NCBI GenBank assembly: GCA_964034945.1
Contig: OZ035962.1
Location: 26,161,530-26,225,529, forward strand
Direction of reading: 5' to 3'
DNA length: 64,000 bases
From: Chrysopilus asiliformis
Lineage: Eukaryota > Arthropoda > Insecta > Diptera > Rhagionidae
The notes beneath the pieces were generated by a model. It saw nothing but the letters and a program-made list of their open reading frames with translations, made no database searches and was not told the origin of the DNA. Positions 51,301 through 63,492 of the stretch are shown in pieces. The stretch's first letter is position 1. The number at the start of each line of letters is the position of its first letter. Made by a program: the position numbers and the translations under genes.

Positions 51301-54300
51301 TGCTGAAAAGCGGCCAAACATTTTTTGGCACTAATTTCGATATATCTGTGGTCACAAGGAAAAACCGCTTAAGTCGAAAAAGCGTGTTTTGAGTAATTTG
51401 GGTTTAAAGTTTTGATTATTTTCTTTTTTGCAAGCAAAACTGACTTAGTTTATATGGTTTTTGCTCTACCATTCCTCACTGGGGTACGGCATGAAAACCA
51501 AACTTTGACAGAATATAGAACTGGATATGGGGAATTCAAATATTCACTAACCTTTAAAACAACATAACTCGACTTAAGCTGTTTTTCATTGTGACCACAG
51601 ATATAATATAAAAAAAATCTTGTTTTCTTATTGTCATTTTTATGGACAAAGTGGGACTGATCCTCAGTCCAGATTCCTAACAATTTTACGTCTTCGCAGC
51701 CCATCTCCTACATGGATTGCAAGCCATGGGTAGATTGCAACATTTGTAAGGTTTCTTAATTACAACCTATCAAAAGCTATAAAAAAAGCGGATTTCGTGA
51801 TAAAAGTCTAGACTGGTGGTGTTGTTAGCAACAATCAGTAATTATTATTACTTATTTCGATAAAACAAGTTGAGTGTGGGCTTGAAATGAGAGGATGCCA
51901 GAAATAAGGTTAGAGTCAACCACTTCCGGCTTACAGGCTCAATGATTTACCACTAAGCCACATTGCCACATATTTATGGACTTAGGTAAAAAAAATCTTA
52001 AAACAATTGTATGGTTTCAACTGTTAATGGCCCTGATAAGTATTTTATCAAGTCATTGTGAAAAAATGGGCCTTTGTCCAATAGTAAAATGAATTTTCTG
52101 TACACTTGACCATTCCTCAGTCAAAACTTGGACAGTTTTGATCTAAAAGGGGTTGTTTTTTGTGTGGTTACGATAAATCTGTGATGGCAGTGCCTGCTGG
52201 TGATGTGAAATGTTATAAAAAAAAGTCCCCAAACACGAAACCTTGAAGTACATTCGTGAGGATTTTTTTTCCTGTAGAAAATATTCTGGAATTCTCATAA
52301 AAATCTGAAATGAAGTATTTTAGTTGGTTTTTTTTTCGTTACAAGTATATCTAGAGATTCTATTAAAATATCATAGTTGAAAAAATATAATATTTTAATT
52401 AAAAATATTTTTTTTTCCAATTCTTTGTTGTTGTTTCCATGTTGAACTCAAATTCAAATGCTGGATTTTTATCTTAAAAAAAAAAACAAATAAAAATAAA
52501 TTCGAAATCGCATGAAATCATAAAAAAAAAACAAAAAACTTCATAGGCGCCCTATGAGTTTCTCGATCTAACAGACATTGATGATAGTGAACGAAAGCAT
52601 TTAATTTGTACACTATATAAAACAACTAAAGAGGAATCATCACAGAATGATTCAACAACAAAATCAACAGCTATTGTAACACCAGCAATAACAACAAATA
52701 CAATTAAATCAAAGAAATCTTCTCATGGCACATCGACAACAACAACCAAAGATCACAGCAAATTATCAAGATTTGAATCGAGTAAATATGTTAAGAATAT
52801 AGCGGCACACCAATTGCCATCAAATGGTAAGCTATAAACTTAAACATAAATGTTAATTATATATTTATGAAAAGAAAAAAAACGTACACAATATGAAAAA
52901 AAAAATTAGTCAAAAGAGATAAGTTTTTGTACACTTAAGCAAAACAAAAAAAAAACAATACTTTCTGTTTTAGTTATTTTTATTTACTACATATCTATAT
53001 ACTCGTTTTATTATAAATATAATCTAGAAATATAACAAGTTACTAATATGAATACACATATTTATATAAATATTATTATAAAATTATCATATAATAATAG
53101 CGCTGTCTATAGAAAACATTTAGTTGTAGTAGATTATGCTTTTCACTACATTTATTATATTTATTTCACAAAAGCTACCCCTCAATGATTTTTTTTTTGG
53201 TTTTTTCTAAACAACAACAGCAACAAAAATGCAAAAAACAAAACTATCCTCTTTTGTATATTTTTGCAAATCACAAAATTTCACAAGACAAAAAAAATAT
53301 TTTTTTTATTGCACAAAATTTGCGTATTGAAGGAAATATCGAATAACAAAAATCTACAAATTTGAAAAAAAAAGATTAAAAAAAACAATTGAAGTTTTGA
53401 TTTTCATGAAAATATCTTTGTAGCATTGTTTGATTATGAATTTATGTTTTTTTTTTAAAAAAAATCACATTGTTATCTGTTTTGGTTGATATTAGTGAAA
53501 ACCACAATATTAGATAAAAAGTTATAAATTACTTGCAGTTTAACTAATGAAAAATGAACAAAATGTTTTATTTTGTTTAATTTATTTTCAAGAATGAGCC
53601 TTCAATGCCCCATGATAAATTTTTATGCATTGACAGTAGATAACGACTTTTTTTACAGCGAATTTTTAAGTTGGTATACATAAAAGTGGACAAATCCGCT
53701 TGCTTTAGGCAATTTATAGATATTCCAAACAGTTACAGTTCATACAAAATTAAAAAAAATATCTGATGTGAACAGCTCTTGACTTTCTAATACAAAATTT
53801 ACGTTTCTGCACAATTTATAACCCGATGAATAAAATATTTACAAAAAAATTGATTTTTTCTACGAAATAACGAGAAAAGCTATCGATTTAATGTGAGAGG
53901 CAAAAATGTAGGGCATTTTTATATCTTGAATTCATTCTTTAACTGTTTTTTTTTTTTAATTTAGCTTGCAAGCAATTCGCAAAAATCTTATTTTTCACAT
54001 TTTAATGAAATTATCTCTATAACGGTAAAAGAACATGAGAAGATAAAATTTTGAGAAATATCTTCCGTTCATCTCATACATTTAACCACGAAAAACCCGG
54101 TATTTTTCAGGAAAAACCGATTTAAAAAAAAAAACGGCATATCGATACCGATTTAAGATATCAAGTTCTAGTAAAAGTAAAAGTGTAATAAGTTTTACTA
54201 TCTTCTGGGCACCAATCATGTATTCCGACGCGTCTCTGTCTTTCGACTTCGACGCAACTTTTAACTCCTGACTTCGCCAAATCAGCAGCTTCAAACTTCT

Positions 54301-57300
54301 TGGAGTGACAGTCAGAATCACGTTTCGATTCATAGTCACGACTCCGCGAAATTTCAAGCTGCAGAAATGGCGAAGTCAAGAGTTAAAAGCTGCATCGAAG
54401 TCGAAAGACAGAGACGCGTCGGAATACATGATTGGTGCCCAGCTTTGGTCAAACTGAAAAACACGTAGTTTCGGAGTAAAAAGCAAAAAACGAAATGACG
54501 ATTCATAAAAAGCCGTCATTTTAACGGATTTCCAACAAAATAGGATCGTCCCATTCCCGGAGCAAACATGCCTGTCAAATTTCATGGCTCTAGTTCTATT
54601 AGTTTTTGAGGATTCTTGTACACAGGTCGACATCTCCTTTCGTTCTTCCGACCATCCTGAGCTGTGCTTCGGCATTAAAGGGTCTTCCCCTAAGCTCTGA
54701 AAAAGGGCTGACAAACAGAAACACATTTCTGTAATAATGCTCCAATCTACTCAAGAGTGCTCGGGAAATGTTTTTTTAGGCTAACTTAAGAGGTCGAAAT
54801 TTTTCACAAATACAATACTTTATTATACTTGTATAAGAAAGTAATAATAATAATTTTTTCGATTCAATTTCACACGTTTTTCTTAATTTAAAATGTTTGT
54901 GAGTCATTTTTTTTATCATGATCACTCGCTCGCAGACTGAGATAAGCGAATCTCGGAGGTGTTGAAACAACAGCAAATCATGACTAATAGTCCAAAATAT
55001 TTACTTTTAAGGGGAAAAAAATAAATCTGAAACCAAAAATTGATTTTTCGGTGTTTTAATTGTGATAACATTTTTGTGCGAACAAAAAGAATCACGATTC
55101 TAGAAATTACGGTCATTAACTTACAGACATTACTGTTAAGTTTTGTTTCATTTCAATTTAATGACAGAAATCGGAAAGCTTTGACGAAAAAGTGCACGGA
55201 TCGGGCGGACGGAAAGAAAATCTAACTGAAATTTTCGGCCTTTCGAAGGTTCACTTGGGAAAGCAAGTGCGATTCTTTTCAAATAATTTTTTTGTCCTTA
55301 AAATTAATAGAAACATTTGAAATTTTACAAAACCTTACAATTCCCATCAATAATAAAGGGAAATTTTGTTAGATATTTTTTAATATCTTAAAAATTGTCA
55401 TAATCAGTAAATTGGAGACGAAAAACCTGCACTCTATAAGAAAAGCTATAAGAAAAGCTACAATTGCCAGGAGCCAATCGTTAAATACACTATATGAGGG
55501 CAGACAAAATTTTTATGAGAAAAATGCATTTGTATGGGAGAGGAGAAGAGATTCATTTTAGTATAAGATGCCGTTTTTGAATTTCCAGTTCTTGAATTTT
55601 TCCTCAAAAGACTGAGGGTGAGAACATCTAAAAGATAAATTACAGTAAAGCAAATTTCGAAAAAGGAAAAATATCTTAGCAAAAAATCATAAATATGTGA
55701 AATGATTATTGAAAATTTTTTTAAATGGTATGCAACTTTGTTATGTCTGACTTGTTGCGGCTTTAGCTCTCATTTCAAGGGAAAAAATTATGTTTAACGC
55801 GGAAACTGTAAATATGTAAAGAGTATTTTTTTCTTTTTCACGATTTTATGGTGCATAGAATTTCAACAGTGCGAGTACTAACCCTCACATCATATTTTCG
55901 CCTGTTCTACCTAAGAATTCGTGGCGTATGCATTTCGCCATATAATCAAAAGAGTAATAAAATATTTATTGTGAACAGCACATGACTATCTTATACAAAA
56001 TCTACGTTACCACCGAATTTACAATAGAACCCGACGAATCAAATATTAGATTACAAAAAAACATCGATTTTTTACGTTCTTACACGAAGTATAATCAAGT
56101 ATTGTCTTTATGAATAAGTTCGACTTCTTAATTTTGCCTAAAAAACTGCTCGAGAAACTCTTGAGTCGATTGGACTTATATTACAAAAATTTCTTTTTGT
56201 CTGTCAGTCTATCGGTCTGCCAGCCTGTCTGTCAGTCTACCGGTCTGTCAGTTTGTCTGTCAGTCTAACGGTCTGCCAACCTGTCTACCGGTCTGTCAGC
56301 CTGTCTGTCAGTCTACAGGTCTGTCAGTTTGTCTGTCAGTCTAACGGTCTGTCAGTCTGTCGCCTGTATGTCAGTCTACCGGTCTGTCAGCCTGTCTGTC
56401 AGTCTACAGGTCTGTCAGTTTGTCTGTCAGTCTAACGGTCTGTCAGTCTGTCGCCTGTATGTCAGTCTACCGGTCTGTCAGCCTGTCTGTCAGTCTACCG
56501 GTCTGTCAACCCGTGTGTCAATCTACCTGTCTGTCAGTCTACCGGTCTGTCAGTTTGTCTGTCAGTCTAACGGTCTGCCAACCTGTCTACCGGTCTGTCA
56601 GCCTGTCTGTCAGTCTACCGGTCTGTCAACCCGTGTGTCAATCTACCTGTCTGTCAGTCTACCGGTCTGTCAGTTTGTCTGTCAGTCTAACGGTCTGCCA
56701 ACCTGTCTACCGGTCTGTCAGCCTGTCCGTCAGTCTGTGTACAAGATTTCTGAAAAACTAATAGAGCTAGAGCCATGAAAGTTTGCAGGGATGTTTGATC
56801 CTATCAACTTTTAGTGGATATCCATTAACCGCAAATGGCCCCAATTCAGGTTAACGATCGCGATTACGATTGAGTTTCCTCGACCAATGAGATCAAAGCT
56901 TTTATATCCCTAACGTTGAAAGCTTTTATATCCTTATCGTCGAAAGCTTTGATTGCATTGATCGAGAAACTTTAATCGTAATCGCAATCGTTAGCCTGAA
57001 TGGAGCTTTAGGCAAAAATATGAGGTCGAAATTTTTCATGAATTCAAAACTTTTTTATACTACGTATAAGAAAGTAAAAATTGATTATTAAACATCGAAC
57101 CCATTGCATGATGAATTCGATTTCTGATTCTAATTACTAAAAAAAACAAACATAAAATATTTACATTGGTCTTTGCTAAAAATAAACATTGTTTTTATTT
57201 AAACATCTTGAAGTCTTTTGTTATTAAATTAATGTCGTCTTTCTTTTGTTGGACAGTTCTCATCCTTCTTTTTTATTGTACGATTTTTATTTCTTTCATT

Positions 57301-60300
57301 TCGTTGAAAATATTTGATTTTATGGTTGAATAGTGTAGTAAGTAAACCACAGCCACATTTGGAAATTATTTTTGTAGAAAAGTCAACAACAATATTAACG
57401 TCCTCGTTCGCCCCAACAACCGCATCAACAACGCATGTGGTCAGAAATTTAGTGATTCCACGTTTTTTGACACCGATCGCATTGCCGTTATGTGCTGTTG
57501 TTAAACCAACTTTGGCTGAGGTTGCCACCGTTGTACCTCTGCGCGCGCCGTCATTAACGGCGGCGGGTGCTGCAGGTAAATTTTTTTCCACCTTTCTTTA
57601 CAAATATAAAAAAAAACAGTTACCAAAAAGTTACCCCCTTATGATTTTTCTTTTTTTTTTTTTTGAAAAAGTAAATCTCCAAAAGATAAAAGTTTTCTAC
57701 TATTAAAAAATATTGATCGCTTTTGGTTTTGACATGATGAAAAATTGAAAAAAAATTAATAACACATGAAGCACAATTCCCACAGGGTACATGGTTGGAA
57801 TGGCTTTCCTCCATGTTTCGTGGGAATTTTCATTCAAAATGTGCGTTTATCAAAATGTAAATTATTTTACTTTCGTCCATTGCAAAAACATTATTCGAAA
57901 TGCACATTTTTTTTCCTTCAATTCGCATTTTATTGAATACGTCTTTATTTGTTTGTTTTTAGTTTTTATCCAAATTTTCTTATGCTTAACAATTTATCAT
58001 TTTTACTCGTTTTTCAATTAGTTTTTATCAATGTGTTAAGTTTTTTCCGTTTGGAATTAAGAAAATATATATATATTAATTTGATTTTCCTTGTTGTTTT
58101 CCAGCAAATGTGCATGTAGAGCAGAATTCTTCCAAAGTCAAATCGAATCGAAAGATTATCATTCATCCAAATCAGTCAAATTTTGCAATGGCGCCTCATA
58201 CATCCGCTCAACAGCATCAACAGCAGCAGCAGCAACAACAACAACAGCAACAACAGCAGACGCAACTAGTCACCACATCGTCTCAGTCTCAACAGTCGGC
58301 AGTATCTCAGAATCAGCAGCAGGCGGCGGCGATTCAAGTGCAGGCTGGACCACAGAATAACAACATTAATCCGTATTCAGGACAGTCGACAGTAGCGTCT
58401 GGTGGACAACATGTTGCTCTCGCTAATGCAGCGGCCTACAATCAGATTCCACCGGGTGGTGTCTTCATGCCGCCCCATGCATCGACCGGAGGCTCCATGT
58501 ATTCAATGTTACAGCCCGGTTTGCCAAGCAATGTATTTGTGAATAATGTGACTGCCAATGTAAATCTTCACGGTTATGTTACTCATTCTGTTCCACAGTT
58601 TGTCCAGCAAGGTGCAGCACCCGCCTATTTACCCGCTGACGTACAGCCAACGATTGGACAGCATGCAAATGAACAGGTATTCATCAAGCATTTGGAAAAG
58701 GGTGTATATTAGCATTTGGAAAGGACATTTGGATTAGAAGCTTTTGGAAAGGGGTTTGACGGGTCTTTATATACTCTATATGAGAATCATATAGTAGAAT
58801 TAGTATAATCTTATAGTAAATACCGTTTGTAACGCATCGAAGCAATTGTTGGACACAAAAATGAACTACATCAGGGTGTTGGGGATGACAAAAGATTTCG
58901 ATTTCCGTATGTCCGTTCGTCTGTCTTTCCGTGAACACCATAACTTTCAAAATAATTGAGCTAGAGGTTTGAATTTTTATCACAACAAAAATATATCGTG
59001 GGTGGGTGGGGGAGGGGATGACAACGATAGAAATGTCTTTAAATTTTCGGTTCACAAAAAAAAAACGCCCTTTCATTTTCAATCGTGGAAAAGAGATTTA
59101 AGAAAATGAGTCGAAGTTAAAACAGCTTTGTTGCAGGATCTAATTGATTTCAAGAGAATCAATAGGCTAAGTTTTTTTTTATTAAAAACGCCCCAAGGTA
59201 GGCAACGGAGAATTAAATTAAGGAATGATAGTCCGCTAGTTGGCAAAACCGACAAAGCCTTTAGTCTATATGTTAAGAAAATTTCATTCCTGTCTGACTG
59301 TATCCGTAATTGAATCCAAAGAGCTGGGAAATAGATTTTATTTAGTTTACACAAGATTCATTTATTTTTTATTTGTTGGAAAAATTTGGTGATAATTTAG
59401 TTTGACTTTTTTAATCAGAATTTTCTGAACTTCGCACCAATTAAAAATTAACACCATATGGAATTTAATCAAGAAATCTTATTAGTAAAAAAAAATGTGT
59501 TTAGTATTGAATTTAATTGAATTTTTCTTTTGTAATTTCCAGAGTTTACCGGTTCAAACGATCCAGACGAGCACTACTACTGGAGTATCCACTCGGGGAG
59601 CACGACGTGGTCGTGGCCGTGGTAATAACAGTGGCAATCGACGTTCGGACTACAATCAAAGGCAGTCCGGTGCGAATGCCACACTACAGCAACAACAACA
59701 GCAGCAACAACAGTCACAACAGCAGGAAGTTATCGGTCAATCATCCGTTGATCAATCGACAATAACTCAGCCAGGCTACACTCAATTTTATCCATATCCA
59801 TATCCGCAGCCATTCTTTAGTGCACCGTCGCAAAACATTGGCCATCCGCAAGTTCAGAATGCCACTGGGCCACCACTATTTGTTACCAGCCATGTTCCAG
59901 TCTACAGCTATCCAGCATTCTACAATATTCATCCGGGATTCGTTTGTCAAACGTTAATGCCACAAGACTATGTGGTAGATGAAAAGGGTGAGGAGCAACC
60001 GCCCCCGGAAGGCATGATTTGGCATCCGCAAATGCAAATGGAATATCCAGAAGAATATCTTCATCCTGACATGGTAGACGTCAATCATAATCCATCACCG
60101 CTTAATTCATCGCACACACCGAGTATGCTAAGTCCAATTATGCCCATTTATGATCCTCACATTCACTCATCAATGGACCTGCCACAGCATATGAATGAAA
60201 TGCATTTATATGACACCTCATCACTTTCCCAGCAATCCCTACAATCCGATGAACAATTGTCGGAGTGCCAACCGCCTATGCATCAAATGATCCATCCCGA

Positions 60301-63101
60301 TATGATGGTAGCCGCCGCTAACCAGCTAACCATGGAGCAGATGGCCGAGCACGGAATGGTGATGTCCGGATCCAAAGACGATCTACATAATATGCATATT
60401 CTTAATAATAACGAAATCATGGCTAACGAAGTCCCTCTCCAAGGTGTCTTAATCTCAGCTGAGCAAATGAACAACAACAACAATATGACCGGCAATGATC
60501 AATGCGAGATGCTAAGCAATGGCCAACATCATCTTGAAATCGATGAGATTCATAGTGATATTCATCCGCATCATAATCAAATTGTTATGGTTGAGGTTCA
60601 AAAAATCCCATTGCCAGGCGAACATCAACAACAGTCCTTGCACGCGGCACTGTGCGACGATCAAGACGGGCAAGAGCTGGAGTTCTTGCAGAACGAAGAG
60701 CCGGAAATCCAAGAGCAACAGCAACAGCTCGAGGACGTACAGCAATCGTCGTACATCAGAACGACAGTCATTGGCAAAACAATGTCCTGGACGAATCAAA
60801 TGAAAAAGACAACGGCATCAGTTTCAGTCACTGCGACGCCATCAACATATAATCCTCATCAGCAAGCCTACCAACAAGCACTGCCGCTCAGCAACAAACA
60901 ATTCAATCAAACATCACAGCCACAACGAATTCCTCATGCCGGTCAAAAAATGTCTCCATCGGCCGTAAATCCCAGTGAAGTGATGAATGCAGATAAGAAA
61001 ATCGCAACATCACCGATAACATCAAACGAAACTAAATCAGTTGCAACAATATCCATCGCTAGTGCCGTCATTCCACAGCAATTACAAGAAGCCAAATCAT
61101 CAATGGTTTCTTCTCAGCAGCCGCCAATTGTTGATGTACGTCGCTCATCCGATGGTTCATTCGCCAGCGTTGCTCTGCCGAAAGAGGTAATTAAGGAAGT
61201 CATGAAACCACAGATCGCCGAATTTGCCAGAGGTAAAAAGGATGGCGTGACGTCACCAATCCTCGGTGGACCTCTGCCGATGCCTACGCCAGTGGCCGCT
61301 CAGTCCTCTGGATCAACATCGTGGGCGGGACTTTTCGCTAAGAGCAGTTCGAATGTCACTGCATTGCCACAATCGAACATAACTCAGCAAAATGCTACCC
61401 CGAAACGACCAGTAGCTAAAGTTCCTCCATTTGAAGGTACAGCGAGTTTTATGCCATCGACACCTGGCGCTCTTTCGTACTCTGCTGCCTCAGCTCAGGG
61501 TCTGCCATCGCAGCCAGCAAAGATGTCGACAGTTAAAACTAAGCCACAGCAATTCGAAGTTGCCGAAACCGATATCAGCAGCGACACCTCCGATGAATGG
61601 TCATTGAAGTTGGCCAACTCTCTGACCAAATACAAGGTCGACTTCACACCGATCAGCTTGCGACCGCGAGGATTAACAAATCGATCCAACTATTGCTATA
61701 TCAATGCTACACTACAGGCCTTGGTGGGATGCCCGCCATTTTACAATTTATTAAAGTCGATACCGAAACTCCCGACGCTCGGCTTCAACGAAACATCGAA
61801 TGTTCCAACTATTAATGCAATGTAATTTACAGATATTTTTATTATTGTTTGCAAAAAAATGTTTTAATTTGCAAATTGTTTATAGGTTCGAACTGATTTC
61901 GGCATTCTCCCAGTTGCCTCAGGGAGCGAGACTCGCTCGCCGTGAAAAAGGACAGAAAAAGGACGACCTATCAACGGAATTGACTTGTGATCCGTCCTTT
62001 GAACCGACTGCGATTTACAAACTCTGGAATGCCACTCGTATGGATGTCGAGGGACGACAGGAAGATGCTGAAGAATTTTTGAGTTACGTTTTAAATAAAC
62101 TCAACGATGAAATGCTCGAGGTAGGGGAAATTTGGCCTGTTTACAGTGGTTTGATTTTAATATTTTTGCATTTTTATTGCAGATTATGAAAATGATTCCG
62201 AAACCGGCTAATGCCGAAAATGGCGATCAAATTGCCGAATGTGATGATGGTGATGATTGGCAAGTATGTATGAAGAAATTTGAAATACAAAAGATTATTT
62301 TTTTTTATTTCTTTATTTTCGCATAAATATTAAGGGGTTATGACAGTTTTTGCTTAGAAAATTAAGTCAAAATGATTTAAAATGAAGAAGTAGTGATAGA
62401 AAATACTCAATTAGAGAAGTTGCAGAAACGGGTTTCTGCAAAACAGTGAAATACGCATTAAAATTACTTTAGCGGTTCAGAAGATAACTCGTTAGGTGGC
62501 TTGGGACCTCAATAAGTTAAAACTCGAGTCGTCGTGAAGTTCGAGATATCAAGATACATTTTGAACTCGCTTCAGTTATCAAGATATTCGAGTTATTTCA
62601 GTCGTTTTGAGGAAGCCGTTTAGCTGTTAAAATTGTCAGAAATTGTGAAAAAAGCTTTTATACCACATTAAGTCAGCAAAATATTCTTTGTTAGTAGAAA
62701 ATTTAGCGTTACAAATGTGGTAGAGAAATTTGTCGCAAACGGTGAAGTTTTGTGAGACTGTTTTAGTTAGCAAAATGGATTCTCTGTGGCAAAAGCATTT
62801 CCAGAGAGTTGTTTGGGAGTTTTTTTTTTCGTGCATCTTAAACTTAGTTGAAATGCGAACAAGTTATTTTGCCTTTTTTTTATTAATTCACCATTTCCAG
62901 TGTTTTTGCTAATGATTTTAATTTCAATTATAGATGATTTACAATCACCGTAACAAGGGAAGCGTTACAAGACAAACTGATTTTGGACGAACACCTCTTA
63001 GTGATATTTTCCGAGGTGAATTGCGTTCAAGATTGCAAAGGGAAGGCGAACTATCAACTGATGTTATTCAGCCATTCTTTACGTTGCAATTGAATATTGA
63101 G
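48336..63101 (+). CDS. Usp10-like: Usp10-like ubiquitin carboxyl-terminal hydrolase (3' partial, 8 coding exons)
   Basis: Assembled exons: 48336-48347, 52547-52826, 57378-57575, 58105-58676, 59543-61821, 61886-62120, 62183-62263 and 62934-63101. All have GT-AG borders and matching phases, giving 1275 codons before the window ends. The long N-terminus is disordered, with polyglutamine and an RGRGRG patch. A SWAGLFA motif matches the conserved SWASLF of USP10. The catalytic domain starts at RPRGLTNRSNYCYINATLQ with the nucleophile Cys1072 and continues with GRQEDAEEFL and SDIFRGELRS. The His/Asp part must lie downstream. USP10 removes ubiquitin from cytoplasmic targets and binds stress-granule proteins (family knowledge). 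The first exon (Met-Asp-Ala-Ser) is the least certain. Confidence 0.85.
50985..51195 (-). repeat. Dispersed repeat family R2, copy 3 (inverted)
   Basis: Reverse complement of the segments at 19300-19510; contains AGGACGAAGTAGTGAAAATA and TCAATCGGATGAAGGAAAGT. Confidence 0.55.
51895..51975 (-). repeat. tRNA-like or SINE-head sequence
   Basis: On the minus strand, TGGCTTAGTGG fits a pol III A box, and about 30 bases on GTGGTTGACTCTAACC weakly fits a B box. The arms do not fold into a clean tRNA, so this is at best a tRNA-derived SINE head. Confidence 0.3.
52547..52826 (+). CDS. Usp10-like: Usp10-like exon 2
   Basis: Acceptor TTCATAG, donor AATG|GTAAGC. The only open phase reads APYEFLDLTDIDDSERKHL and then a Ser/Thr/Lys-rich stretch. 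It ends in phase 1, matching exon 3. It was found by splice signals and open frame rather than by ATG. Confidence 0.7.
54207..54440. repeat. Fold-back with about 73-bp arms
   Basis: GGGCACCAATCATGTATTCC and its inverse GGAATACATGATTGGTGCCC bound arms that also share TCTGTCTTTCGACTTCGA. The arms span 54207-54280 and 54368-54440, with small differences. Confidence 0.8.
54460..54846 (-). repeat. Family R3, partial inverted copy
   Basis: Contains TTTCATGGCTCTAGTTCTAT and the terminal GGTCGAAATTTTTCAC...CTTGTATAAGAAAGTAA, matching the ends of the 56072-57076 element in reverse. A further fragment (CTAGCCATGAAATTTTACAG) lies at 9414. Confidence 0.5.
56072..57076. mobile_element. Family R3 inverted-repeat element carrying a satellite (1005 bp)
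   Basis: The ends TTACGTTCTTACACGAAGTA and TACTACGTATAAGAAAGTAA are imperfectly complementary over about 70 bases, including TTTTGCCTAAA / TTTAGGCAAAA. No transposase. The interior is a CTGTCAGTCT satellite followed by a unique tail. Confidence 0.6.
56203..56745. repeat. CTGTCAGTCTACCGGT satellite with higher-order repeats
   Basis: Short units such as GTCTGTCAGTCTACCG are organised into a 91-base repeat (56329 and 56420) and a 120-base repeat (56505 and 56625). Long open frames in this tract follow from the repeat periodicity and are not genes. Confidence 0.85.
57378..57575 (+). CDS. Usp10-like: Usp10-like exon 3
   Basis: Acceptor TTTTTGTAG, donor GCAG|GTAAAT. Phase 1 in and phase 1 out, matching exons 2 and 4. 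Encodes a Ser/Thr/Ala/Pro-rich low-complexity segment. Confidence 0.65.
58105..58676 (+). CDS. Usp10-like: Usp10-like exon 4, polyglutamine
   Basis: Acceptor TTTTCCAG, donor ACAG|GTATTC. Encodes VHVEQNSSKVK, a run of CAG/CAA glutamine codons, then an Ala/Gln/Pro/Gly-rich region. Ends in phase 0. Confidence 0.8.
58677..59542 (+). other. Usp10-like intron 4
   Basis: Ends with TAATTTCCAG. Contains a GTCCGTTCGTCTGTC-type fragment near 58910 that recalls the simple tracts of R1. No gene. Confidence 0.4.
59543..61821 (+). CDS. Usp10-like: Usp10-like exon 5, linker and catalytic Cys
   Basis: Opens SLPVQTIQTS; has TRGARRGRGRGNN, a Gln run, Pro/His/Met-rich regions, the SWAGLFA motif, and NYCYINATLQAL with the catalytic Cys (codon 61694-61696). 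Donor GCAAT|GTAATT in phase 2. Confidence 0.9.
61886..62120 (+). CDS. Usp10-like: Usp10-like exon 6
   Basis: Continues the USP domain: FELISAFSQLP, PTAIYKLWN and GRQEDAEEFLSYVLNKL, the conserved QEDAEE box. Short 64-base intron before it. Confidence 0.9.
62183..62263 (+). CDS. Usp10-like: Usp10-like exon 7
   Basis: 27 codons (IMKMIPKPAN ... DDGDDWQ) between a TTTTTATTGCAG acceptor and a GTATGT donor, phase 0 on both sides. Confidence 0.75.
62663..62863 (+). repeat. Intronic repeat, first copy
   Basis: About 200 bases sharing CACATTAAGTCAGCAAAATA, AATGTGGTAGAGAAATTTGT and AAACTTAGTTGAAAT with 63240-63436 in the next intron. Confidence 0.8.
62934..63101 (+). CDS. Usp10-like: Usp10-like exon 8
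   Basis: MIYNHRNKGSVTRQTDFGRTP, SDIFRGELRSRL, then IQPFFTLQLNIE before a GTGAGT donor. The remaining catalytic exons lie beyond the window. Confidence 0.9.
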
Positions 63102-63239
63102 GTGAGTTTTTTTTAGTTCAATTTCTAGTAATTTCATGAAAATACTTTTAAAAAATTAACAAAATTGAGTTTCAAATCGATTCCATTTTTTTTGTAAAAA
63201 ATTGAAACAAAGTAAAATTGACGAAAGACATAAAAAGTG

Positions 63240-63436
63240 CCACATTAAGTCAGCAAAATATTCTCATTTAGTGGAACATTTAGCGTTACAAATGTGGTAG
63301 AGAAATTTGTTGCAACCAATGAAACTTTGTGTGACTGTTTTAGTTAGCAAAGTGGATTTTTTGTAATAAAAGTATTTCCAGAGAGTTCTTTAAAAAACTT
63401 TTTATCGTTTTTAAACTTAGTTGAAATACAGACAAG
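63240..63436 (+). repeat. Intronic repeat, second copy
   Basis: Direct, diverged duplicate of 62663-62863. The two copies bracket exon 8. Confidence 0.8.
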
Positions 63437-63492
63437 AAATACAAAGAAAAAAAAACGATTTTAATGGACGAAACTGATTTGTTTTATGGAAA

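Larger units (their letters stand above)
48348..52546 (+). other. Usp10-like intron 1 (4.2 kb)
   Basis: Contains an inverted R2 copy, an inverted pair GTTGCGTTTTTTTAATGTTC (50029) and GAACATTAAAAAAACGTAAC (50399), and a single pogo-like end TACAGTAGTCTCCGCTTAAT near 50483. No gene otherwise recognised. Confidence 0.5.
52827..57377 (+). other. Usp10-like intron 2 (4.55 kb)
   Basis: Repeat-filled: a fold-back at 54207-54440, family R3 copies at about 54460-54846 (inverted) and 56072-57076, and a related ~110-base segment at both 53760-53880 and 55965-56075. Confidence 0.5.

Noticed and set aside
56253..56778. Ser/Val/Cys/Gln-repeat proteins in several frames
   Set aside because: All frames are open only because the CTGTCAGTCT satellite lacks stop codons. 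There is no other sign of coding.
57378..57500. Second reading frame of Usp10-like exon 3 (Asn-rich)
   Set aside because: It hits a stop before any donor and does not match the phases of exons 2 and 4.
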